Positions 1 through 9,798 of a stretch of 64,000 bases of DNA are shown here, piece by piece. The position numbers and the translations under genes are program-made. Where the stretch lies: positions 1-64,000 of the forward strand of contig CAJOLE010000001.1 of the NCBI GenBank assembly GCA_905235325.1. Direction: 5' to 3'. Position 1 is the first letter of the stretch. Each line of letters starts with the position of its first letter. Origin of the DNA: an uncultured Prevotella sp. GTDB taxonomy: Bacteria > Bacteroidota > Bacteroidia > Bacteroidales > Bacteroidaceae. The notes beneath the pieces were generated by a model, which saw nothing but the letters and a program-made list of their open reading frames with translations, made no database searches and had not been told where the DNA came from.

Positions 1-107
1 CCCTCACGCATGTCTGCTTAGGCTACTGCTGACGGAACAGCAGATTTTGACACCTCCACTGAGGGCAAAATAATTGCTTTTGCGACTTCTGGTCGCACAA
101 ACTGCTG

Positions 108-115
108 CAAAGGTA
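108..115 (-). promoter_or_regulatory. Bacteroidetes-type -7 box (TACCTTTG) on the minus strand, driving a gene off the left edge
   Basis: Reverse complement of caaaggta, followed by AT-rich upstream sequence; no credible CDS lies between it and the window edge. Confidence 0.5.
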
Positions 116-159
116 CGAAATAATTGGGAATAGAGGTGCGAGGAAAGAGATTTTTTTCG

Positions 160-167
160 TATCTTTG
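160..167 (+). promoter_or_regulatory. -7 box TATCTTTG upstream of the HAD hydrolase
   Basis: tatctttgcac 25 nt upstream of ATG at 192. Confidence 0.6.
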
Positions 168-191
168 CACCCAAATTGTGTGATAAAGACG

Positions 192-875
192 ATGGGAAGA
201 TGGAAAGTGATAGCGTTTGACGCCGACGACACACTGTGGGACTGTCAGTCGCACTTCGAGCAGGTGGAGCAGCGGCTCTACGGGCTGATAGCGCCTTATT
301 GCGACGACCCGGCCCAAGAACTGTTTGTCACCGAGAGCGGCAACATGGCCGACCTCGGCTACGGCTGCAAGGCATTTACCATATCTATTATAGAGACAGC
401 CCTGCGCGTGGGCGGCAGCCATCTCAGTGCAGAAGACTTGACGGGGTTGTTGGCCGTGAGCAAGCAACTGCTCCACCTGCCGGCAACACCGTTGCCCGGC
501 GTGGAAGAGACGCTGGAGCGACTGCGCGAAAAAGACTACCGCATGGTGTGCTTTACCAAGGGCGAGCTACAGGACCAGGAGAACAAGCTGAAGCGTAGCG
601 GACTACTGCGGTTCTTCGACGATGTGGAGATTACCAGCGACAAGACGCAGCGCGAGTTTCTCGCCTTGTGCGAGCACCAGCAGTGCCACCCGTCTGAGCT
701 GCTCATGGTGGGCAACTCGCTGAAGAGCGACTGCGCCCCGGCCCTGGCCATCGGCGGCTGGGCCATCCACATCCCGTTCCACGTCATGTGGCAATTGGAA
801 CAACACGAGGACTTCGAACATCCGCGACTTAAGAAAATCCGCCATTTTGATGAATTACTGGAAATAATTTCGTAA
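192..875 (+). CDS. HAD family hydrolase
   Basis: MGRWKVIAFDADDTLWDC motif I, later GNSLKSD motif; start moved from ORF start 165 to the internal ATG. Confidence 0.85.
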   Translation: MGRWKVIAFDADDTLWDCQSHFEQVEQRLYGLIAPYCDDPAQELFVTESGNMADLGYGCKAFTISIIETALRVGGSHLSAEDLTGLLAVSKQLLHLPATPLPGVEETLERLREKDYRMVCFTKGELQDQENKLKRSGLLRFFDDVEITSDKTQREFLALCEHQQCHPSELLMVGNSLKSDCAPALAIGGWAIHIPFHVMWQLEQHEDFEHPRLKKIRHFDELLEIIS

Positions 876-948
876 TTTTGCAGCCGACAGTGTAGGTACG
901 CAGAGAAATACTTTAGTTATATAGCCAAAACGTGAAAAAGAAAAAGAC

Positions 949-3015
<2,067 letters not shown>

Positions 3016-3019
3016 GTTT

Positions 3020-4081
3020 ATGAGGAGATACCTGATTGAAAAATACTGGAAGGGGACGGTGCTCTTTGTGCTGCTCTACTTCATGAGCTGCCTGATGGAG
3101 AGCAACCACGACGACGCCATGATGATGACCGTGTGCCTCTATATGTTCGGCTGGCTTATTCACGGCTTGGCAGTTGCTAACCGCAATCCCCGAAAGCTGA
3201 TCATTCACGTCAGCGGACCGTTCCTGCTGGTCCGTCTGGTGTGGTATGTCGTCTCGCTGCAACCGCTGCGCCACTGGCTGCTGCGCCTACGCTATGTGGG
3301 GTTGCGCCCCGACTATTACCCCTGGCTGGGCCTCTACGGCAACCTGCTCGACACCCACGTCATGCAGCATAAGTTCTCGGCAGCCTTTTCCCGCGACAAG
3401 ACGCCCGTGGTGCGGGCTGCCCTGTGGCGGCTGCTGGCACGGGGCGCCGTCAAGCTGGGCATGGGTGCCTACGGAGGCGCTGAGTTGACGCTGGGCCAGT
3501 GGACCGACGCGCCGAGCGACGGACTGGACCAGGACTTCGAGCGGACGGTCTACAACTTCCTGGCCCGGACCGCTGCCCCCGGCGGAAGTCTGGTGCCGCG
3601 CGAGGTGGAGCGCGTCATGACCTTCCTCGAGACGCCCGATGGCGGGTACCAGCAAAGTGCCTCAGACGACAAGAACCAGTTCGACTTTGCCGACCTGCTG
3701 AACACGGGCATCAGTCTGAAAGCCTACACCCGGCGCGAAATCAGGAACATCTTCGGCATGAAGCGGATGCTCAGCAACCTGCCCGGCAGCCTGTCGAACC
3801 TCAACACCGCAACAGCTCCCGAACTGACGCGCGTGTGGCCGGAGTACATGGCCTACGCCTACCTCTTCGGCAAGGAGCGCCGCGTGCTGAAGCGCCTGGC
3901 CCGGATGTTGCCCTCCGAGCCGCTGCTGAGCCAGCTCGCAGGCAGTGTGGCCCACCGCTCCGCACTTAAAAAGATGATGGACGCCGTGAGCTACGCCACG
4001 CCCGCCGTCGAGGACGTCGTGGCGGCTCGCATGGGCCGGCTGCCACTGGCCTGGCACGTTGACGAAATCTACGACATATAA
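3020..4081 (+). CDS. Conserved hypothetical membrane protein (DUF2207 C-terminal-like)
   Basis: Hydrophobic N-terminus, cytosolic part with WPEYMAYAYLFG motif; similar layout to the following gene. Confidence 0.6.
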   Translation: MRRYLIEKYWKGTVLFVLLYFMSCLMESNHDDAMMMTVCLYMFGWLIHGLAVANRNPRKLIIHVSGPFLLVRLVWYVVSLQPLRHWLLRLRYVGLRPDYYPWLGLYGNLLDTHVMQHKFSAAFSRDKTPVVRAALWRLLARGAVKLGMGAYGGAELTLGQWTDAPSDGLDQDFERTVYNFLARTAAPGGSLVPREVERVMTFLETPDGGYQQSASDDKNQFDFADLLNTGISLKAYTRREIRNIFGMKRMLSNLPGSLSNLNTATAPELTRVWPEYMAYAYLFGKERRVLKRLARMLPSEPLLSQLAGSVAHRSALKKMMDAVSYATPAVEDVVAARMGRLPLAWHVDEIYDI

Positions 4082-4099
4082 CATATACAGACAACGCTT

Positions 4100-4957
4100 A
4101 TGGACGACGGTTTTTTCTATCCCTTCCTGCCTGAATGGCTCGACACGCTGCTCTCGATGCTGACCATCCTCATGGTGCCGGTAGCAGTCGTCGTGGTTCT
4201 GGTGGGCATGTGGCGCAAGGTGTTCAATGCCCTCTGGTATATCTTCACGCTCCAACCACTGCGGCGCCGGCAGGAGCGGCAGCAGCTGCAGCAGGGGCTG
4301 GAGTACTATCGCGACCTGCCTGCCAATGGCGACCTGAAGATCGCCAATGCCGTGATGAACTCCTTATCATCGGCTCTGGTGGCCGACTATCAGGGACTCT
4401 TCGGTGCGCTCATCCTGCGCCTGGTCGGCAAGGGGGCGCTGGTCATGGAGCTGAAGTCGACCGTCTACGGCTCGGAGCCGCACATGGTCATCAGCATCGG
4501 CAAGAGGCCGAAGCAAGGGCTCGACACGACCGAGCAGCTCTTCTTGGACATGCTGACCCAGGCCGCCGGCAACGACGGCGTGCTGCAGCCGCGCGAACTG
4601 CAGCGCTACTTGCGTAAGAACGAGGATAAACCCTTCTTCAGGCACATTGAGAAGTTGACGCCCGACGAACAGGCGGTGGCCGCCGACCCCGACACTGCCC
4701 GCCAGGTGCTGGGACTGCGCAAGTTCCTGCTCGACTTCTCGCTTATCGGCATCCACAGCATCAACGAACTGCCACTGTGGCGCGAGTATCTGATCTACGC
4801 CACGCTCTTCGGCATTGCCGACCAGGTGAGTGCCGACTTCAGCAAGCTCTATTCTGACTACTTCAAGGCCAACATCCTGGCCCTGACACAGCTCAACATT
4901 GTGGGCAACAAGGCGATGGTGACTTATACCAACGCCATAGTCAAGGGCATGGAGTGA
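4100..4957 (+). CDS. Conserved hypothetical membrane protein, probable paralogue of the preceding gene
   Basis: N-terminal TM segment, LWREYLIYATLFG motif matching WPEYMAYAYLFG of the upstream ORF. Confidence 0.6.
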   Translation: MDDGFFYPFLPEWLDTLLSMLTILMVPVAVVVVLVGMWRKVFNALWYIFTLQPLRRRQERQQLQQGLEYYRDLPANGDLKIANAVMNSLSSALVADYQGLFGALILRLVGKGALVMELKSTVYGSEPHMVISIGKRPKQGLDTTEQLFLDMLTQAAGNDGVLQPRELQRYLRKNEDKPFFRHIEKLTPDEQAVAADPDTARQVLGLRKFLLDFSLIGIHSINELPLWREYLIYATLFGIADQVSADFSKLYSDYFKANILALTQLNIVGNKAMVTYTNAIVKGME

Positions 4958-5010
4958 GATGAAGATGTAACGTCGAGTCGTACAGAAGCGCATAGAATCA
5001 GAAACAGCGG

Positions 5011-6459
5011 ATGCCAGAGACACTGAAGGAGAAAACGGCCAAGGGCTTATTTTGGGGCGGCGTGAGCAACGGGGCTCAACAGGCCCTCAGTCTGGTGTTT
5101 GGCATATTCCTTGCCCGGCTGCTGTCGCAGTCAGACTATGGCATGGTGGGTATGCTGACCGTCTTCTCGCTCATAGCAAGCTCATTGCAGGAAGGCGGCT
5201 TCATAGCGGCATTGAACCGCAAGAAGGACGTGTCGCACCGCGACTACAACGCCGTCTTCTGGGCTTGCTCGCTGATCAGCCTGACCATCTATCTCGTCCT
5301 GTTCTTCTGTGCCCCCCTCATTGCCGACTTCTACGGCGAGCCCCTTCTGATACCGCTGTCGCGCTATATCTTTCTGGGGTTCTTCATCACCAGTCTGGGC
5401 ATTGCCCCGCGGGCCCTGCTGTTCCGCAACATGAAGGTGAGGGAGCAGAGCATCGTCTCGTTCGTGAGTCTGCTGCTGTCGGGAGCGGTAGGCGTCGCCA
5501 TGGCAGCCAGCGGCTTCGCCTATTGGGGTATAGCCACGCAGACGCTGGTCTACGTCTCGCTGTTCACGGGCATGAACTTCTGGTATGCCCGGTGGCATCC
5601 CACGCTGCCCGTCGACTTCACGCCCATCCGTCAGATGTTCGGTTTCAGCAGCCGACTCATCGTCACCAACATCTTCATCATCATCAATACCAACGTCTTC
5701 AGCGTCATCCTGGGCCGGCTGTACTCGCCGCACGTGGTGGGCAATTATACGCAGGCCAACAAGTGGAACTACATGGGTTGGTCGCTTATCAACAATATGC
5801 TTGGCGGCATTTCGCAGCCCGTCTTTGCCAAGACCGACCAGGACAAGGAGCGGCAGTCGGGCATCTTCCGCAAGCTGCTGCGCTTCACGGCCTTCGTCAG
5901 TTTCCCGCTCATGCTGGGCCTGGCGCTGGTGGCCCCGGAGTTCATTGTCATCCTGCTGGGCGAGAAGTGGCTTGAGAGTGCCCGCCTGTTGCAGATACTG
6001 TGCGTCATGGGTGCCTTCTACCCCATCAGCAGCCTCTTCTCCAACCTCATCGTTGCCCGTGGCAAGAGCACGACCTATATGTGGTGCAACATCGTACTGT
6101 GCCTGACGCAACTGGTAGCCGTCTGTCTGTCGGCCCAATTCGGCATAGAAGTCATGTTGCTGGTGTACGTCGGCATCACCATAGCATGGATTCTGCCGTG
6201 GCACTATTTCGCCCACCGCGAAATACCGCTGAGCTTGTGGGATGTCGTGAGGGACCTGACGCCCTATTTCGTCATCACCGTCGTGCTGTGCTGCATCGCC
6301 TACTGGTTGACGCGCGGCGTCGACAGCCTTTACCTCAGTTTCGGCATGAAGGTTGGGTTTGTGGCCGTGGGCTATGTTCTGACGCTGTGGCTGCTGCGCT
6401 CCACCATCTTCCGTGAGAGCATGGAATTCTTCCGCCAGAAGATACATGGCAAACGGTGA
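5011..6459 (+). CDS. Lipopolysaccharide/polysaccharide flippase (MOP/Wzx-like, WzxC type)
   Basis: 482 aa polytopic protein, KEKTAKGLFWGGVSNGAQQALSLVFGIFLARLLSQSDYGMVGM typical of polysaccharide transporters. Confidence 0.85.
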   Translation: MPETLKEKTAKGLFWGGVSNGAQQALSLVFGIFLARLLSQSDYGMVGMLTVFSLIASSLQEGGFIAALNRKKDVSHRDYNAVFWACSLISLTIYLVLFFCAPLIADFYGEPLLIPLSRYIFLGFFITSLGIAPRALLFRNMKVREQSIVSFVSLLLSGAVGVAMAASGFAYWGIATQTLVYVSLFTGMNFWYARWHPTLPVDFTPIRQMFGFSSRLIVTNIFIIINTNVFSVILGRLYSPHVVGNYTQANKWNYMGWSLINNMLGGISQPVFAKTDQDKERQSGIFRKLLRFTAFVSFPLMLGLALVAPEFIVILLGEKWLESARLLQILCVMGAFYPISSLFSNLIVARGKSTTYMWCNIVLCLTQLVAVCLSAQFGIEVMLLVYVGITIAWILPWHYFAHREIPLSLWDVVRDLTPYFVITVVLCCIAYWLTRGVDSLYLSFGMKVGFVAVGYVLTLWLLRSTIFRESMEFFRQKIHGKR

Positions 6460-6503
6460 TAAACAGGCTGCTGCCTGTTCTCTTTGCGTTACCGATCGGT
6501 TTG

Positions 6504-6830
6504 CCTCAAAACCCGGCGCTTTTTGCGCAAAAGGCGGTGCTTTTTGTCCGAAACCCGGCGCCTTTTGAAAAGTCTACGCTGTTGAATAACTCTTATCTGT
6601 CAGTTCACGGAGAGTCGGCTCAGGTGTCGGCTTAGGTGTCGGTTCAGGTGTCGGTTCCAGCCTCTGAAGGGGGTCGTCGAGGGCCGTTTTCCCCGATGAA
6701 ACCGCTTTTTCTTGTATATATAGTTGTTATTCGCAGGTTTTATCCTACACTTCCTACACTTCCTACACCTAAAAAAATTCAACAGGTGTTGGGAGTGTAG
6801 GAAGTGTAGGATAAAGCCGGTGATTAGCAA
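6504..6830 (+). repeat. Composite intergenic repeat, copy 1 (3x21-bp GC units, 3x12-bp units, TATATAGTTGT spacer, terminal inverted repeat)
   Basis: Shared module order with 22561-22895 and 34508-34855 and inverted at 57003-57309; inverted repeat 6738-6815. Confidence 0.9.
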
Positions 6831-6911
6831 TTGGATAGTCGGGAAGCCGCATGACGGGTGTCGTGACGGGCAAAGGGCGTGGTTTGCTGGCAGCCTCAGA
6901 AAGGGCGGTCG

Positions 6912-7886
6912 CTATTGTAGCGTCCTGATTTGTTCTTCAGACAGGCCGGTAGCCTCGGCAATCTGCTCAGCGGTCATGATGTTCATGGCCTTTAGCTTGC
7001 GGGCTGTGTCAATGTCCTTCTGCCTTAGCTTGGCCTCGGCCTGCTCGGCCTTGGCCTCTGCCTGCTCGGCCTTGGCCTCTGCCTGTTCGGCCTTGGCCTC
7101 TGCCTGCTCCGCCTTCGCCTCTGCTTGCTCCGCCTTTGCTTCGGCCTGACACAGTTTCTCTTTGGTCTCAACGAGTTCCTGATGCTGCATGGCCAGCCCC
7201 TTGTCGCGGCGGACGCGGTCCCAGAACATATCGTAGCCCAGCAGCTGCCGGCGGGTGTAGGCCGACTCCTCGACCAGGCTGATGGCCTTGCTGATTTCCG
7301 GGTCGTCGAGCAGCTCGCGAGGCACAGACTCTGTCTCGGAGTCTATCTCCGTGAGGAAACGGAGCCACAGCACCATCGTCTTCTTCTCGGCAATGGAGTG
7401 CGGCCTGAACTTTGGAAGCTCCACGAAGATGAGGTGGAACCCGTCTATGACCTTCTTCGTGTCCTTGTCGTGTACGAGTCGGTAGTAGTGGTAGAACTCC
7501 TCCATGGCCGGCTCGAAGACGGCATCGACGAGGTTGAGCGAATACACGGGCTGCAGGTTGTCGTATGCCTGCCCCTTCTTGAGCTGGCTGACGTACACCT
7601 TTGATGAATTAAACAGCACTCGCTGCGTGAAGTTGCTCGACCAGTAGGTCTGCATCTCGACGATGAACTGCCGCCCGTCCTCGGCCTCGCAGAACACGTC
7701 GACGATGCTGTCCTTTCCTTCCTCCGTGCGTGGCACGCGCTCGGGCGGCATATACGTGATTTCCCTGATGGCGTGCCCCTCCTCTAACGGCAGCAGTGCG
7801 TTGAGCAGGCTCTTCACCAGGTCTTTATGCTCGCCGAACACCTTCTTGAAGGTCAGGTCGGCCTTGGGGTCTAAGTATCTTGCCAT
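6912..7886 (-). CDS. Rpn family recombination-promoting nuclease/putative transposase (PD-(D/E)XK, PF12784-like)
   Basis: MARYLDPKADLTFKKVFGEH...KDSIVDVFCEAEDGRQFIVEMQTYW; start set to internal ATG at 7886. Confidence 0.88.
   Translation of the reverse strand: MARYLDPKADLTFKKVFGEHKDLVKSLLNALLPLEEGHAIREITYMPPERVPRTEEGKDSIVDVFCEAEDGRQFIVEMQTYWSSNFTQRVLFNSSKVYVSQLKKGQAYDNLQPVYSLNLVDAVFEPAMEEFYHYYRLVHDKDTKKVIDGFHLIFVELPKFRPHSIAEKKTMVLWLRFLTEIDSETESVPRELLDDPEISKAISLVEESAYTRRQLLGYDMFWDRVRRDKGLAMQHQELVETKEKLCQAEAKAEQAEAKAEQAEAKAEQAEAKAEQAEAKAEQAEAKLRQKDIDTARKLKAMNIMTAEQIAEATGLSEEQIRTLQ
7032..7147 (-). repeat. 21-bp coding tandem repeat (about 5.5 copies) encoding (QAEAKAE)n
   Basis: ggcctctgcctgctcggcctt units at 7032, 7053, 7074, 7095, 7116 and a partial at 7137. 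Confidence 0.95.
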
Positions 7887-7998
7887 AATCGTTCTTCGTT
7901 TAGCAACTCGTGTGCAAAGGTAGCGAATAATTTTGAAACAACAAAGAAATGCGATGATTTTACTGATATTTCTCGTTCCCTTTGAGGCAAGCGGCGCG

Positions 7999-9798
7999 TC
8001 AGTCAAGGAATTCCAGCGCATCCACGTGCGGAGCCAGTGTGTTCAGGTCGGGCAGTTGCATATAGTCGCCGTATATATGGCGCAGGTGGGCATCGGCGTT
8101 GGCCGGCACAGGCAGCTGATGCCCCTCAAACGTGTGGGTCGTCAGCGGGAATATCTCATCGAGATAGCGTGGATTGTGGAAGGGGATTCCCATGCCGCTG
8201 GTGATGACCCGCAGCGGCCGGATGCAGGCCGCCACCCGCAAGAGCGCACGGAGGCAAGGATAGACTGCGCGGTTGTTCACGTCGAAGATGCGGCGCACCT
8301 TTCGTATGGCTTTCTGGTCGTCGCTGCTGGTGCGCCATATCTTGTACATATGGCCGATAGTCCTTTCCGTTAGCTTGTGGAGCCAGATGGGATGCCGCTC
8401 CAGGGGGAAGATGTCGATATAGATGCCCTGCTCCTTCCATCTCCTGTCGTAGGCACACTTTTCCTGCATCCTCGAGCGGCGGTCGCGCACCTTGGCATAG
8501 CAGTAGAAGTAGTTGGGGTCGGTCTCGTCGTTCTGCAGGGCGAGCCAGTCGGGCAGCTCCTCCGGCAGCACCTCCATCAGCCGCAGGTAGTCCGTGCGCA
8601 TCATCTCGATGTCGAGGTCGTCGTCCCAGGGAATGAAGCCGTTGTGGCGCATAGCCCCTATCAGCGTGCCGCTGCTGAGCCAGTAGGGAATGTCGTGCCG
8701 CTTGCAGATCCTGTCTACTTCCAGCAGAATGTCGAGCATCCGCAGCTGCTGGCGGCGCAAGAGGGAGCCCTCAGGATTAAAGCGCTGATGGGCTACTTGG
8801 GTTAATCCCCAGCGCAGTATCTCGTCAATCATCGGGGTCTTGACGTCATGCTTCCGGGCCTGCTGCTGTACAATCTGCAGACCGTATGGGAAATCTTCCG
8901 TGAAATAGCGGCTGCTGAAGTCTGGCACATAGCCACCCTCCACCGCCTTCATTGGCGACTTGATGCCCTTGAAGGCTTCGATAGATTGCAGTTTATGGGT
9001 GAGCGATGCGGCATCCGTGCTCTCGTAATAGTCGAGGATGGTGGGGATGCTGCCTTTCGTCACGGGCAGCACGTCGAGCAGTTGCTGGAGTTCCTCGTCC
9101 ATCTTGATCAGATATGTTGAGGCTTCCTGTGTCCATTGCTCGTAGAACAGGCTCTCCTCTGGATAGACCACACCTTCGTGCCAGTCTTTCCAAAGGCTAT
9201 ACAGACGGGCAGGATGCAACAGCGGATTACTGTTGGAGAGACTTACCTCATAATAACTGGCCAACAGCCGCACAGGCACCTGGAACAGCTGCTCGATGGT
9301 TGCCCTCAGCGCCTCTTTCCTGTCTGTCTGTTCGATGGCAATACTGAGATTTGGCTTATAGCCAAGCAGATCGGCAGCATGGCCGTATTCCGTCAATCGC
9401 GAGATAAAAGGCACACGATGGAAGCCGAACAAGGGTGTCTGAGCAGGCAGGATGTCAAAAGCCTCAAAGAAGAACCCCGTGCTGCTGACGATACTCCCCA
9501 CAGCCGTTTCGGGCGAAAGGGCCGGGGCTATTAGCTGCAGCACCTCGCGGATGGAGAATCCGGGCAGACAGAGCAGCACGATATCTGCGTCACTGACTAC
9601 CTCAAAAGGATCAGCGGAAATCATCTTCAGATGCCCTTCCAGTACCGTGCCTTCTGGCGTCTTGATGGCCAGTTTCTGTTGCCAGCGCTCAGGATGGCGC
9701 GTCAGGAGCGACACCTCACAGTCACCGTGAGCTGCCAGGAATCCTGCTACCACATGGCCCAGATTACCGCCTCCGCAAATACATACCTTCTTCTTCAA
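7999..9798 (-). CDS. Fusion protein: N-terminal NAD/NADP octopine/opine dehydrogenase, C-terminal LicD-family phosphotransferase
   Basis: CICGGGNLGHVVAGFLA Rossmann motif and NPLLHPARLYSLW (opine DH); MLDILLEVDRICKRHDIPYWLSSGTLIGAMRHNGFIPWDDDLDIEM (LicD). TTG start overlapping the upstream TGA. Confidence 0.85.
   Translation of the reverse strand: MKKKVCICGGGNLGHVVAGFLAAHGDCEVSLLTRHPERWQQKLAIKTPEGTVLEGHLKMISADPFEVVSDADIVLLCLPGFSIREVLQLIAPALSPETAVGSIVSSTGFFFEAFDILPAQTPLFGFHRVPFISRLTEYGHAADLLGYKPNLSIAIEQTDRKEALRATIEQLFQVPVRLLASYYEVSLSNSNPLLHPARLYSLWKDWHEGVVYPEESLFYEQWTQEASTYLIKMDEELQQLLDVLPVTKGSIPTILDYYESTDAASLTHKLQSIEAFKGIKSPMKAVEGGYVPDFSSRYFTEDFPYGLQIVQQQARKHDVKTPMIDEILRWGLTQVAHQRFNPEGSLLRRQQLRMLDILLEVDRICKRHDIPYWLSSGTLIGAMRHNGFIPWDDDLDIEMMRTDYLRLMEVLPEELPDWLALQNDETDPNYFYCYAKVRDRRSRMQEKCAYDRRWKEQGIYIDIFPLERHPIWLHKLTERTIGHMYKIWRTSSDDQKAIRKVRRIFDVNNRAVYPCLRALLRVAACIRPLRVITSGMGIPFHNPRYLDEIFPLTTHTFEGHQLPVPANADAHLRHIYGDYMQLPDLNTLAPHVDALEFLD

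Noticed and set aside
5182-6447. 421-aa minus-strand ORF antisense to the flippase
   Set aside because: His/Gln/Asp/Arg-rich shadow translation without recognisable domain
6504-6570. 21-bp units considered as CRISPR repeats
   Set aside because: Units are directly adjacent with no spacers, unit orientation can flip, and no cas genes are present
6600-6830. Short ORFs over the composite repeats (e.g. MLITGFILHFLHSQHLLNFFRCRKCRKCRIKP, FILHSLHSLHL..RCRKCRKCRIKP at 56965-57426)
   Set aside because: They are read-through of the TACACTTCC inverted repeat, occur on both strands with the same residues, and have no RBS or conserved protein features outside the repeat
7032-7147. Regular 21-bp array considered as a regulatory repeat array
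   Set aside because: It is in frame within the Rpn CDS and encodes a heptad coiled coil
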